Part shown: piece after piece, positions 1 to 7,794 of the stretch
How positions within the stretch are numbered: position 1 is the stretch's first letter
Layout of the letters: every line of letters begins with the position of its first letter
Assembly (NCBI GenBank): GCA_014656015.1
Contig: BNBP01000051.1
Coordinates: forward strand, 1-50,308
Direction: 5' to 3'
DNA: 50,308 nucleotides
Source: Streptomyces griseoaurantiacus
Lineage (GTDB): Bacteria > Actinomycetota > Actinomycetes > Streptomycetales > Streptomycetaceae
Made by a program: the position numbers and the translations under genes
Notes under the pieces: model-generated
The model's input: the letters and a program-made list of their open reading frames with translations, nothing else
Told to the model about the DNA's origin: nothing
Database searches by the model: none

Positions 1-75
1 GACCCGTGGAACCCGGCGCACACCCGACGCGACAGACGGGCACTCGGCCTGCCATCAGCAGACACAAAACGCGAA

Positions 76-104
76 ACGGCCCGCCAACTCCGTCGGTGGG
101 CCGT
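76..104. terminator. Imperfect stem-loop, possible terminator
   Basis: Arms at 76-85 and 95-104 pair over 10 positions with one G-T wobble, around a 9-base loop. No T-tract follows. It lies downstream of the leftward gene that ends at 288 and could end that transcript. The rest of 1-287 holds no convincing gene on either strand. Confidence 0.35.
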
Positions 105-287
105 CATGAAAGGCCGAGGCTAGAGATGCTTTTCGCTTACTCGCAATGGATACCGTCCGAGCAGGCGGAGAGCATCCCGAAACGGAAGAAGCCGTCCTGC
201 GAACGGCTGCAATCGGTGAATGGGTCAGCAATCGACGGACAGATGCCGAATGAGTTGCACGTGTTTGAACCTGCGGGTGGTTCGTTT

Positions 288-689
288 TTAAATCTCAAGT
301 CCTGCTTTCAAGAGTACTCGACGTACGACATTGGGGTATTCGTGCAGGTCTCGGAATTCTGCAACCGAATTCCTTCCGAAAGCTTGATGAATGTCTGTCC
401 CTGATTTGGCGATCAGGACTACTTTAACGCCGAGTGCTTGCGCCAGCCCAAGTTCGTAGTAGCAACTCGGACGTTCGAGCGAGAGGTCGGCGATGACCAA
501 TTTCGCACGCTCGATTTCGGCAACGGCTCTTGTGAGATTGAATTCCTTGCCGACCTCGGGCAGTCCTCGATCTAGCGGGAAATGTACCGATAGGGCGAGT
601 TCCTTTGCTGCGTCATTCAGATGGTCTCGCTTTTGTTGATAATCATCATCCGACGAGACGGGCATGATTGAGTAGATGTAACGATTCAT
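288..689 (-). CDS. Small NDT/TIR-like domain protein (putative nucleotide-acting effector)
   Basis: A 133-aa protein made of one Rossmann-like domain. Residues about 62-87 read as a hydrophobic strand ending VIADLS, then a short linker and YYELGLAQALG. This is the signature of nucleoside 2-deoxyribosyltransferase-like and TIR-like proteins, in which the Glu of the YELG element (E79 here) is catalytic in NAD- or nucleoside-cleaving members. A second strand (VKVVLIAKSG) follows. It has no membrane segment or signal peptide. Its ATG shares one base with the TAA of the upstream membrane-protein gene, so the two are translationally coupled. A role as the effector of a two-component defence or stress module is inferred from this pairing and from its place in an integrated element. 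Substrate and activity are unknown. Confidence 0.7.
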   Translation of the reverse strand: MNRYIYSIMPVSSDDDYQQKRDHLNDAAKELALSVHFPLDRGLPEVGKEFNLTRAVAEIERAKLVIADLSLERPSCYYELGLAQALGVKVVLIAKSGTDIHQAFGRNSVAEFRDLHEYPNVVRRVLLKAGLEI

Positions 690-1297
690 TACTTGTTCTT
701 CTTTTCGATTTGCCCCGACTTGCTGAATGGCGACGGATGGTCGGTTACATCACTCCAGCTCAGTGCGGAAAAAATCAGTACGGAGAGGAAGATCAGTGCG
801 AAGATGACACCGAAGGCGCGAGGGATGAAGCGCTCCGCGCTCGAGGAACGCAGGCCGCGTACGAAGCTACGGGATGAGGATGGCTGCAGGGCCTGTGCCC
901 TTGCGAGTTCCTGCCATTCTCTGTCGAAACAGTTGAAGGACTGTGCTGAGGATGCGCCGTTCGGTCCGTCAAATGTAACCAATGGTGCCATGGCGTTCAG
1001 TACATTGAACTTCACTGTGTTGAGCGCCTTGAAGTCGTCAATCTGTTTGAGCCAGTAGAAGCACATCATGCAAGCTACGGTGCTAAGTATCAAAATGCCA
1101 ATGATTCCCGCCAGTAAGAAAGTGTCGTGCGAAGAGGCCCACCCGAGAATCACGCCAATTGTCAGTAAACTCGCCGTTAGGATTGAGTAGTTCCACCGGT
1201 TCATGGCTAGTCGTCTCTCAGTCACTCTCTCTGCCGACTCGTAGTAGAGGCGGTACTCCTCGAAGGAGACGGGCGGCTGGCCTGGCGGAGGAGTCAT
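689..1297 (-). CDS. RipA-like small multi-pass membrane protein
   Basis: A 202-aa protein. An N-terminal soluble stretch (FEEYRLYYESAERVTERR) leads into a hydrophobic hairpin of two helices at about residues 38-85. The following region has W-x-x-Q-I-D-D-F-K-A-L-N-x-x-K-F and a later D-R-E-W, and a third hydrophobic helix lies near residues 160-182 before a charged tail. The EYxLYxE...RR...N, LNxxKF and EW pattern matches my memory of the RipA family of octameric membrane proteins. The ATG at 1297 is preferred over the GTG at 1303 because AGG sits five bases upstream. It is the first gene of a two-gene operon with the NDT/TIR-like gene. Such pairs suggest a membrane sensor or pore with a cytoplasmic effector; that is inference. 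Confidence 0.65.
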   Translation of the reverse strand: MTPPPGQPPVSFEEYRLYYESAERVTERRLAMNRWNYSILTASLLTIGVILGWASSHDTFLLAGIIGILILSTVACMMCFYWLKQIDDFKALNTVKFNVLNAMAPLVTFDGPNGASSAQSFNCFDREWQELARAQALQPSSSRSFVRGLRSSSAERFIPRAFGVIFALIFLSVLIFSALSWSDVTDHPSPFSKSGQIEKKNK

Positions 1298-1715
1298 GTG
1301 CACCTCATGGGAAACGTCGCGGCTGACACGGCCGAAGGCTATCGGTGCCCCATGCTGTCTGTGTCACTACTACTTGAGATCATTGCTCCGTTACGTAGAT
1401 GCGGCAGTGTGATTTCTTCCGGTGTGCAGGCGCCCAAAGGGTCGGTGCTGCCGTGCAGGACAACAGCCAAGTGCAGACACCCTGGCGACCGCAAGCCGTC
1501 ATCAACAACCCGGAAGGCACCCAGCGGTCGGTACAACAGGTTTCGACATCCCTCCTGCCTGTTGTTCGCCCTGAGGAGCGCGTGCCACACCCGTGCCACA
1601 ACGTACGGTCAACCACGGTCAACGACGGCTCGCCGCAGCCGAGTCACCTCGCTGAGCTGGGCCCTGGTCAAACCGGCGGCAACCTGCGCGACTCCGTCGG
1701 CCCGCAGCTCCGCCC
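1298..1715. other. No gene recognised; short direct repeats
   Basis: Open frames here lack recognisable domains and consistent codon bias. Positions about 1580-1630 hold paired short direct repeats (CGTGCCAC twice, then GGTCAAC twice), of the sort often left near old phage-integration genes in actinomycetes. I see no tRNA, integrase domain or promoter I can defend. Confidence 0.4.
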
Positions 1716-2360
1716 TTACAAGGCTGATGTCGGGTGGGTCCCAGCCGTGCCAGCGGGACTAGCGCTGTGACGCTCGTCGTTGATGACGTCATTCCAACGT
1801 TCACTCATCCAAGCGGGCGCTTGCCATCGTGGGCGGTTCTGCTCGAGTTTCTTGATCTGCCGGCGGGTGACGCTCCGAAGTAGCGGCGCGAAAGGCGCAA
1901 GCTCACGACGCATGACCTTGATGCAGAGTTCCAACTCCGGCTCATTGTCGTATGGATAGTAGGCGGCATCCGGAATTCCTGCATCACTTGTGATGATATC
2001 CTCGGACCAAGCCTCCTTTCGGTAGGGGCCACCTTGGCGACGAGTTTGCATGAAGAGCAGCCGATAAGCATAACCCACCGGCCCCGATTCCATATCGAGC
2101 AATGCTTGGCTATGACGAATTCGATGGAAAACTTCACTCTGCTTCTGTGTGATGGCAGCACGCGTTTCGTTTGCGCTGTCTGAGCGGCGTCGAATGAGGT
2201 ACGGCAACTCCTCATATTCCGCTACAGCGGACAGCGCCCCTGCGTACGTTTGCGCCTTTCGCTCTCGGCGGGCGGCATGCTGATTTACCCAATAGCCAAG
2301 AATGGCTACGGCAGCTGTGGCGAAGCCGGTGATAAGTGTTACCCGAGCGGCAGCATCCAT
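1716..2360 (-). CDS. Hypothetical protein with one N-terminal membrane helix
   Basis: A 214-aa protein. Residues about 7-24 form a single hydrophobic helix (LITGFATAAVAILGYWV), followed by the basic stretch RRERK. That predicts a short outside end and a cytoplasmic body of about 185 residues rich in charged helices. I recognise no catalytic motif. Proteins with this one-TM plus charged-helix layout are common as single genes on integrated elements of Streptomyces. The gene reads toward the NDT/TIR module on the same strand but lies over 400 bp away, so it is probably a separate transcript. It is the last gene before the tRNA-derived attachment site. Confidence 0.6.
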   Translation of the reverse strand: MDAAARVTLITGFATAAVAILGYWVNQHAARRERKAQTYAGALSAVAEYEELPYLIRRRSDSANETRAAITQKQSEVFHRIRHSQALLDMESGPVGYAYRLLFMQTRRQGGPYRKEAWSEDIITSDAGIPDAAYYPYDNEPELELCIKVMRRELAPFAPLLRSVTRRQIKKLEQNRPRWQAPAWMSERWNDVINDERHSASPAGTAGTHPTSAL

Positions 2361-2648
2361 GAAACCATCGCCTAGACAAGTGGCGCCCCCAACCTAAATT
2401 CTGTCGGCCACATGCAAGGGAGCAAAGGTGGGATCACGCCACATTCCGGAAAGGCTGCGCCAGACAACACGTCTGGTGGAAGTGGTCCCACCGTCCAGAC
2501 GGCCCGCTGGAGCCCCGCCCGCCTCACACCTGTTCAGCAGCTGACATCCATGCCTGACATCAACGACAGCAGACAACGGCAACCGCAGGCAGCCCGGGAC
2601 GGCCCTGCATCCCAGGGTTCCCCGTGCCGTCGCGCTCCTCGGATCGAA

Positions 2649-2690
2649 CTCCTAAAGCGGGTGTCGCAGGTTCGAATCCTGCCGGGGGCA
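2649..2690 (+). other. 3' fragment of tRNA-Arg(CCU): attachment site (att) of an integrated element
   Basis: The stretch reads as the 3' half of a tRNA. It has an anticodon loop CTCCTAA (anticodon CCT), the 3' anticodon-stem strand, a GTGTC variable loop, T-arm GCAGG-TTCGAAT-CCTGC, and acceptor strand CGGGGGC with discriminator A. No 5' half (acceptor GCCCCCG, D-arm) precedes it. A truncated tRNA followed by its own terminator is the mark of site-specific integration into a tRNA 3' end. The element lies to the left, and the intact tRNA should lie beyond the left edge of the window. Confidence 0.8.
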
Positions 2691-2696
2691 CACGGC

Positions 2697-2739
2697 ACAG
2701 GGCCGGTTCGAAGGGCTTGATCTCTCGAACCGGCCCTGT
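2697..2739 (+). terminator. Perfect 15-bp hairpin downstream of the tRNA fragment
   Basis: Arms 2697-2711 and 2725-2739 are perfectly complementary (ACAGGGCCGGTTCGA and its complement) around a 13-base loop. It sits 6 bp after the tRNA fragment and is most simply the original tRNA-Arg terminator left on the chromosomal side. It may also end the leftward VapC-like transcript. Confidence 0.75.
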
Positions 2740-2810
2740 CGCGTGATCACATCCGTGTCGCGCGCGGACCATGGAGTCCGGTGTGCTTCCACCGCACCAG
2801 TGCTCTGCCG

Positions 2811-3227
2811 TCAGCCTTCGTGGGGCACCCTCGGGCGGGTGACCGGCACGACGGTGAGGAGGTCGTCCAGCCCTTTGAAGTCGTCGGGGTTGGTGGTGAA
2901 GAGAGGGAGGTTCTCCGCCACGGCGATGGCAGCGATCATCAGGTCGGCCACCCGGCGGCGTGGCTTGCGGCCGGCGCTGATCACCGCGGCACAGATACGG
3001 CCGTAGATTCGGGCCGCTTCGGCATCGAAGGGGATGGGGTCGAACTCGTTCTCGGCGCGTTGCAGGACGTCGAGTCTGCGGGCGCGTTCGGCGTGTTCGT
3101 CGTAGCTGCTCTGTTCGTCGTTGCGACGGACCTCGTGCGGACCGGCGGACAACTCGGCCAGGGTGATGGCGGTGATCGCCATTTCGTCCGGTAGCTCCTC
3201 GGGGGCCACCCATCGGCGCAGAATCAT
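2811..3227 (-). CDS. VapC-type PIN-domain toxin, N-terminus compromised
   Basis: From the first ATG this is 138 aa of a PIN-domain ribonuclease. It has the AITAITLAELSAG segment with the second acidic residue, a VADLMIAAIAV segment with the third, and the FTTNPDDF C-terminal element. PIN toxins cleave tRNA or other RNA using three or four clustered acidic residues and Mg. The first catalytic Asp normally lies in a DTN motif close to the start. Here LLDTNI is encoded in frame just upstream of the ATG, but the frame is closed by a TAG at 3249-3251 with no ATG, GTG or TTG in between. Translation from 3227 would omit that Asp. The toxin is therefore probably inactive or uses a non-standard start. 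It follows the antitoxin gene on the same strand. Confidence 0.6.
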   Translation of the reverse strand: MILRRWVAPEELPDEMAITAITLAELSAGPHEVRRNDEQSSYDEHAERARRLDVLQRAENEFDPIPFDAEAARIYGRICAAVISAGRKPRRRVADLMIAAIAVAENLPLFTTNPDDFKGLDDLLTVVPVTRPRVPHEG

Positions 3228-3267
3228 GATGTTGGTGTCGAGGAGGCCCTACTGATGCGTCGAGCGG

Positions 3268-3537
3268 TCAGCGATCATAGGGATCGTCCGGGTAAGCATC
3301 GGCTGTGGCGTCCTGATCGGCGCGGAACCTGCCAAGGTCGATGCCGGGGGCGGTCCTGGACATCGCGGCGAACTCCTGGCGGGAGACGAACCGGCGGCGG
3401 CGACGCAGCGGGACGAGCTGGCCGATCGGATGTCCGTCACGGGTGACGGTGAACGACTGACCGCCCTGTACGGCATCCATGATCTCTCCGGACCGGCTGC
3501 GCAGATCCCGTTGAGTGATTTCGGGCTGACCGCTCAT
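3268..3537 (-). CDS. Phd/YefM-type antitoxin (VapB role)
   Basis: An 89-aa protein starting MSGQPEITQRDLRSRSGEIM. The N-terminal half fits the Phd/YefM fold: strand, then a helix with R-x-x-S-G-E-I-M-D-A-V, then FTVTRDGHPIGQLVP. The C-terminal tail (DLGRFRADQ...DDPYDR) would wrap the toxin. Members bind and neutralise the toxin and repress their own operon. The ATG at 3537 is chosen because it starts exactly at the domain and lies 10 bp from a perfect palindrome; a longer frame upstream reads through that palindrome. It precedes the PIN-toxin gene by about 20-40 bp, the usual antitoxin-first order. Confidence 0.8.
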   Translation of the reverse strand: MSGQPEITQRDLRSRSGEIMDAVQGGQSFTVTRDGHPIGQLVPLRRRRRFVSRQEFAAMSRTAPGIDLGRFRADQDATADAYPDDPYDR

Positions 3538-3538
3538 A

Positions 3539-3877
3539 TCAGTCAAGGTAGCACCGGGTGCTACCAAGTGATCCACGACGCCAAAAGGGCCAGCTCAGGA
3601 GTGTTATGGCTCTCGTGGTGGCCGTTGTGCCCCTCACATGGTCGAACGGGACGTGGTCCTCACTCCAGGAGGTCTGCCTGTCTGTCCGGAAGGCGTTCCG
3701 AGCACCTGTCACCTGGCCGCCGTCCTGAACGCGCAACAGATCGATCAGCGAGGCGGGGAGCGGGCCATCGAGCAGTCGCTCGGCGTCCCGCACAGCCTGG
3801 TCAGTCAGCGGCTGCTGCACCCCATAGTCGCTGTCGGCATCCCAGAACGCGGGCAGCGCATCGTCAGAACGAGCCAT
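3539..3877 (-). pseudogene. Truncated SMI1/KNR4 (SUKH) family gene
   Basis: The frame from the ATG at 3877 encodes FWDADSDYGVQQPLTDQAVRDAERLL, then LPASLIDLLRVQDGG and SWSEDHVPFDHV. This is the N-terminal half of SUKH proteins of the kind common in Streptomyces. After about residue 80 the match fades into unrelated sequence, and the frame runs into the promoter of the toxin-antitoxin pair. SUKH proteins are often immunity partners of contact-dependent toxins, but an intact copy would be about twice this length. The insertion or rearrangement that brought in the TA operon probably removed the 3' half. Confidence 0.55.
3547..3565. promoter_or_regulatory. Palindromic operator of the toxin-antitoxin operon
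   Basis: GGTAGCACC and GGTGCTACC form a perfect 9+9 bp inverted repeat with a one-base spacer. It lies 10 bp upstream of the antitoxin ATG, where Phd-type antitoxins bind to repress their own promoters. Function is inferred from position and symmetry. Confidence 0.6.
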
Positions 3878-4076
3878 GACTCGAACCGTAGGAACCGCGG
3901 GCTGCGTCGGCCGCCGGAAGAGGCTGGCAGCGTGATCCGCTGCTGCATCATCCGGCGGAACGAGCATGCCGAAGACGAACACCTTCGTGACGTCGTGAGC
4001 AGGGCGAACGTTGCCTGATGCGGCATTGGTCACCACGTCGATGCCACATCCTCCAGCCGGAGGCCCCTCCCTCTCC

Positions 4077-4330
4077 CCCACGGATCACGGCCCCGAGTCG
4101 ATCAGCGATGGCCCGGTCACGGTCGTTGGTCATGTGCTGAGAGATCAGCGCGGCCCGCAAGCTGCTGTGGCTCATCCGCGTCATCGGCTCCCGCGTGCTG
4201 GGCCCGGCCGTCGAGGCCAACGTGCCCGTGTGACGCGGATCGTGGGAGTGCAGCTCGACCATGACGCCCGCGGCATTCCGGGCCTTGGCCCATGGACGGC
4301 GTCGTACGCGGGGACTGGCGCGGTGTGGTC
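4077..4330 (-). pseudogene. Decayed tyrosine-recombinase (integrase) C-terminus
   Basis: One frame encodes WAKARNAAGV, then HSHDPRHTGTLAS, REPMTRMSHSS, LRAALISQHMTNDRDRAIADRLG. This matches the C-terminal catalytic part of Streptomyces phage-type integrases, in which HDLRHTG and MGHSS carry the His/Arg residues and YQHMT the tyrosine nucleophile. Here the expected Tyr is Ser and no N-terminal domains remain. It is a non-functional relic. With the tRNA fragment 1.4 kb away it points to repeated integration at this site. Confidence 0.6.
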
Positions 4331-4425
4331 CTCGACGACAGGAGGATCTGTTGGTCGGCCGCGTCAGCACACTCACGCCGGCGTTCGGCCGTATCCGGGT
4401 GGTCCGTGACGGCCCCGTGAGGGTG

Positions 4426-5178
4426 TCAGACCTGGCCGTAACCGCCGTCGACCTGGTAGTCGGCGCCGTTGACGTGGGAGGCCGCGTCCGAGGCGACGAA
4501 GGCGATCACGGCGGCGACCTCTTCCGGGGTACCGGCCCGGGTCATCGGGGTCCCGGTGCCCATCGTGGTGATGAGCGCCTCGCGTTCCTCGGCGGTGGCG
4601 GCCAGTTGCGCGAAGCTGGGCGTGTCCGTCGGACCCGGGCTCACCACGTTCACCCGGATCCCGCGCGGGGTCAGCTCAAGGGCCCAGGTACGGGCGAGAG
4701 CGCGGACCCCGGCCTTGGAGGCCGCGTAGAGACTCCGCCCGCGCGACGCCTTGTGCGCGGCCATGGAGCCGGTGAGGACGATGACGCCACCGTCCGCCAG
4801 CAGCGGCAGTGCCTTCTGGACGGTCATGATTGTGCCGGTGATGTTGACGTCGAAGACCGTCCTGATGACGTCCTCGGTGATGGTTCCCAGCGGTGCGGTC
4901 GCGATCGCCGCCGCGTTGACGACCAGCACGTCCAGCCGGCCGCTGCGCCGCTCCACCTGCGCGAAGAGCCGGTCGAGGTCGTCGGCCGCGCGCGAGTCGG
5001 CCCGCACCCCGGTGACATCACCCGGGATGTCCGCGGCCGCTGCCGTCACGGCATCCTGGTCCCGTCCCGTGATGTAGACGGTGCCGCCGCCTTCGGCGAT
5101 CTTCCGCGCGGTGACGTGCCCGATGCCGGCACTTCCACCCGTCACTACCGCGACCTTGTCGTGAAACGCGTTGCTCAT
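4426..5178 (-). CDS. Short-chain dehydrogenase/reductase (classical SDR)
   Basis: A 250-aa NAD(P)-dependent oxidoreductase. The TGGSAGIG glycine motif is at about residues 13-20, VVNAAA follows near 85, and the catalytic Ser (LTGSMAAHK), Tyr and Lys (YAASKAG) follow in order. The C-terminal NGADYQVDGGYGQV is typical of the family. The ATG at 5178 is chosen because the glycine motif then lies at the usual distance; the longer open frame upstream overlaps the divergent promoter region. It is divergent from an MmyB-like regulator gene 185 bp away, which probably controls it. Substrate cannot be read from sequence. Confidence 0.85.
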   Translation of the reverse strand: MSNAFHDKVAVVTGGSAGIGHVTARKIAEGGGTVYITGRDQDAVTAAAADIPGDVTGVRADSRAADDLDRLFAQVERRSGRLDVLVVNAAAIATAPLGTITEDVIRTVFDVNITGTIMTVQKALPLLADGGVIVLTGSMAAHKASRGRSLYAASKAGVRALARTWALELTPRGIRVNVVSPGPTDTPSFAQLAATAEEREALITTMGTGTPMTRAGTPEEVAAVIAFVASDAASHVNGADYQVDGGYGQV

Positions 5179-5309
5179 GGAACTCGTCGTCCGTTCATCT
5201 GGGTAGCCGTCCTTCGGGAACGTGGTGCGAGACGTCCCGAAAAGTCCTGAGGAACACAGGCGGTACGAGCGTGCGCCTTGTGCTGACACCGGTGCCAGGA
5301 GCCTGCTGA

Positions 5310-5330
5310 TGCTGGTACTGGCAGCACCAG
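5310..5330. promoter_or_regulatory. Candidate operator between divergent SDR and MmyB-like genes
   Basis: Two overlapping short inverted repeats lie here: TGCTG/CAGCA with a 7-base spacer and CTGGT/ACCAG with a 9-base spacer. They sit 33 bp before the regulator start in the only intergenic space shared by the two genes. This is a weak, position-based call. Confidence 0.3.
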
Positions 5331-5363
5331 GCCGACGTCTCCCGGCTCTGGCACAGTGGACGT

Positions 5364-6203
5364 GTGCCGCCAAGCGTGAACCGGACCGAACTGCGGGAGT
5401 TCCTGCGCTCACGACGCGCGCGGGTCTCACCCGAGGACGTCGGCATACCCGCGACGGTCCGTCGGCGCACCCCCGGACTGCGCCGCGAGGAGGTCGCCCA
5501 GCTGGCCGGTATCGGCATCACCTGGTACACGTGGCTGGAGCAGGGTCGGCCGATCAACGTCAGCTCCCAGGTGCTCGACGCGGTGGCCCGCACGCTGTTT
5601 CTGAGCGCCGCGGAGCGTGAGCACCTCTACCGTCTGGCCGAGGTCCCCCAGCCTCCGGCCATCAGTGATCCGCCGATCGAGCTCCCCGGGCACCTCGACA
5701 GCGTCCTGGGAGCCCTGGACCCGTTGCCCGCCATGCTGGTCGACGGCCGCACCGACGTGCTGCGCTGGAACCGCGCGTACGCGGCCCTGCACCCCGCTCT
5801 GGTCAGTGCTCCGCCCGGCAGGCGCAACACCCTCTGGCAGCTCTTCGCGGCACCGGAGGAGCAGCCGCGCATCGTCAACCGCGAGGAGCAGGCGCCCGAG
5901 GCCGTGGCGGGGTTCCGCTATCGCTACAGCCAGAACGCGGGCGACGCGCGATGGCAGGACTTCGTCGCCCGTCTGTGCACCGCCAGCCCGCTGTTCTCCC
6001 GGCTCTGGGCCACGCACGACGTCGCTCCCCCGCACCTGTGCGACAAGCGCTACGACATCCCGGGAATCGGCGAAGTGAGCCTGCGTGCCACCAGCATGGA
6101 ACTGACCGACCACCCCGGCGTCCGCCTCGTCGTCCAGACCCCCACCGACGAAAGCAGCCGCGAGAACGTCGACCGTCTGCTGCGCCGGGCGACGCACGTG
6201 TGA
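5364..6203 (+). CDS. XRE-family regulator with MmyB-like ligand-binding domain
   Basis: A 279-aa regulator. The N-terminal helix-turn-helix carries the hallmark TPGLRREEVAQLAGI and WYTWLEQGR, followed by LDAVARTLFLSAAEREHLYRLA. From about residue 105 the PAS-like MmyB domain follows (VDGRTDVLRWNRAYAAL...). In this family the C-terminal domain has been shown or proposed to bind fatty-acid-like ligands, and the genes are usually divergent from an SDR they repress, exactly as here. The GTG at 5364 is used because it lies just before the conserved N-terminus; another GTG is two bases upstream in a different frame. A related copy is at 10193-11116. Confidence 0.85.
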   Translation: MPPSVNRTELREFLRSRRARVSPEDVGIPATVRRRTPGLRREEVAQLAGIGITWYTWLEQGRPINVSSQVLDAVARTLFLSAAEREHLYRLAEVPQPPAISDPPIELPGHLDSVLGALDPLPAMLVDGRTDVLRWNRAYAALHPALVSAPPGRRNTLWQLFAAPEEQPRIVNREEQAPEAVAGFRYRYSQNAGDARWQDFVARLCTASPLFSRLWATHDVAPPHLCDKRYDIPGIGEVSLRATSMELTDHPGVRLVVQTPTDESSRENVDRLLRRATHV

Positions 6204-6557
6204 CGAAAGGACCGGGGCCCGGGTGTGGGCCGAGCCCCACTGCCCCGGTCCTGGACGAACTCGGCGCCCGCAGCGGACCGGACCCGTCGCGGTGCGCGAT
6301 CGACTTCGTCAACGTCCGGGCCCTCGGCGGGGCGTGAACGCCGACGTCTCGGGAGCGGATCACCGCACTCCCGGCAGCCGTACCGTCACCACCGCGGATC
6401 GGCGTGCAGCCGGCTGCGGCGGGGAGGCCGGTCTCGTGGAGACCCGCGCCCGCATGGGCGAACGGCCGGAGCGTGGGCGGTGGTTGGCGCGTTGACTCCG
6501 AACCGCAAGGCGAGCGCTGGGGGGGGGACGGGGACAGGTGCGTGCGGGAGCCCGCAC
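6204..6557. other. No gene recognised between convergent genes
   Basis: About 350 bp between the regulator stop and the end of the leftward gene. A run of nine G lies near 6521-6529. The open frames present lack Streptomyces codon bias relative to the flanking genes and have no recognised domain. No strong hairpin was found. Confidence 0.4.
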
Positions 6558-7289
6558 CTACCCGCAGGGGCCGGAGGAGCCACCCTGTCTGCGAGACGCT
6601 TCCGCGACCCACGTTCGCCAGACATGGCGCGTGTTCGGTATCTCGGGGCGATCGAGAAGCCAGAGGACGTAGCCGGCGTGGAGGCGTGCCCATGGATTGT
6701 CCGAGACGGCGGCCGTACCGAGCCTGTGGCGGAGCTCCTCACCGTCGACTGCTCGTGCGACGCGCACATACTCGCGGTCCTTGCAGCGGTAGGCCCGCCG
6801 GACTGCGATCTCGACGAGGTCGATGAGCTTCGCCCTGGTCGGCTGATCATGGTCGGCGACGGTCATCCGGCGGATGAGTGACTGCTTCGTGCCCCACGCC
6901 TTTGCGTACTCAGTCCACGCGCGGGGGAACCGCGCTTCCCACTCCAGGAAGAGAAGCGCATAGGGCAAAAGCGGTCCATCGGCGCCCCCGCCCACCCACA
7001 AGCCTGCAGGCAGGGTGCGGCTGCACATCTCCCGGTACACCTCGCGCGCCCGCTTGAAGGCCGGCTCCTGATACTGCTCCTCCGGCCCCAGCGGCCTCGT
7101 GATGTGCCACAGTTCGTTCCGCCGGTCGAGAGCCGCCCAGGCATTCCTCCGGGCCCCGTCCAGGTGCGCGAGTGCTGCCTCGCGCTCAGTGGGATCGTCG
7201 GCTATGAGGCCGAACGCCCAGCCCAACCGTTCGTGCCAGGCGTCGGCCTCTTCGCCACCCGGCCCCGCGCCCTCTGCCCCGTTCGTCAT
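6558..7289 (-). CDS. Hypothetical cytoplasmic helical protein
   Basis: A 243-aa acidic, Trp-rich, largely helical protein (DAWHERLGWAFGLIADDPTEREAALAHLDGARRNAW...; later WTEYAKAWGTKQSLIRRMTVADHD). It has no signal peptide or membrane segment and I know no domain for it. Codon usage is typical for the genome, so it is a real gene. The start could be ATG 7289 or ATG 7301; GAGGG lies directly before 7301 and 13 bases before 7289, so neither has ideal spacing. It stands alone on the minus strand with a repeat-rich upstream region. Confidence 0.65.
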   Translation of the reverse strand: MTNGAEGAGPGGEEADAWHERLGWAFGLIADDPTEREAALAHLDGARRNAWAALDRRNELWHITRPLGPEEQYQEPAFKRAREVYREMCSRTLPAGLWVGGGADGPLLPYALLFLEWEARFPRAWTEYAKAWGTKQSLIRRMTVADHDQPTRAKLIDLVEIAVRRAYRCKDREYVRVARAVDGEELRHRLGTAAVSDNPWARLHAGYVLWLLDRPEIPNTRHVWRTWVAEASRRQGGSSGPCG

Positions 7290-7370
7290 GCCGGAGATCA
7301 TCCCTCAGTCACGCTGACGGACGTCATGCATGACTGCAACGGACGCATCGCTGGCGACGAGGCACCACGG

Positions 7371-7411
7371 CAGGTGAGGAGCTCACCGGCCCCGCGTCGA
7401 GCCCTCACCTG
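7371..7411. promoter_or_regulatory. Clustered GGTGAG/CTCACC half-sites
   Basis: CAGGTGAGG (7371-7379) and CCTCACCTG (7403-7411) form a perfect 9-bp inverted repeat with a 23-base spacer. Inside it GGTGAG and CTCACC form a second inverted repeat with a 3-base spacer (7373-7387). It lies about 85 bp upstream of the leftward hypothetical gene and could be an operator. No cognate regulator is evident. Confidence 0.3.
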
Positions 7412-7572
7412 AGGTGTCCCGTCACGAACAGGTCACCCAGTCAAGGTGCGCCCCATGACCAACATAGCCCCGGCCTGTCCTGGGACCGCGCGAAACGTCA
7501 AGGCAGACAGTGTGGATACCCCTCCCGAGTCGGTTTCACGGGTCTGCGCCACGGTGCGGGATCGGACGGTGT

Positions 7573-7750
7573 TCACCGCGTCCACAACCGCAGGAACTCT
7601 TCGGCCGGGATGGCCTCCAGCGGGTCCTCTGCAGGGTCGATCGCCTGGTCCGTCAGGACGCCGTGCTCGTCCTGCCAAGGCGGCTCCGCACCAGAGCCGC
7701 CCAGCGATCGAACTCCTGCAGCGAGTCACTCCAGGCCGAAGTCGCCACGT
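7573..7750 (-). pseudogene. Frameshifted C-terminal remnant of an unknown gene
   Basis: On the minus strand one frame reads SDSLQEFDRWAALVRSRLG and stops soon after. An overlapping frame then continues DEHGVLTDQAIDPAEDPLEA and IPAEEFLRLWTR to a stop at 7573-7575. Together they look like one acidic protein C-terminus split by a single frameshift. No start or N-terminal domain is visible. The family is unknown. Confidence 0.35.
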
Positions 7751-7794
7751 TATCGGGTGTGTTCGCATCACCGGCACGGCACTAGGGTGAGGCT

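Noticed and set aside
2649..2690. A functional complete tRNA gene
   Set aside because: The 5' acceptor strand, D-arm and 5' anticodon-stem strand are missing upstream.
6225..6881. A plus-strand ORF of 218 aa
   Set aside because: It overlaps the 3' part of the better supported minus-strand gene and has no domain.
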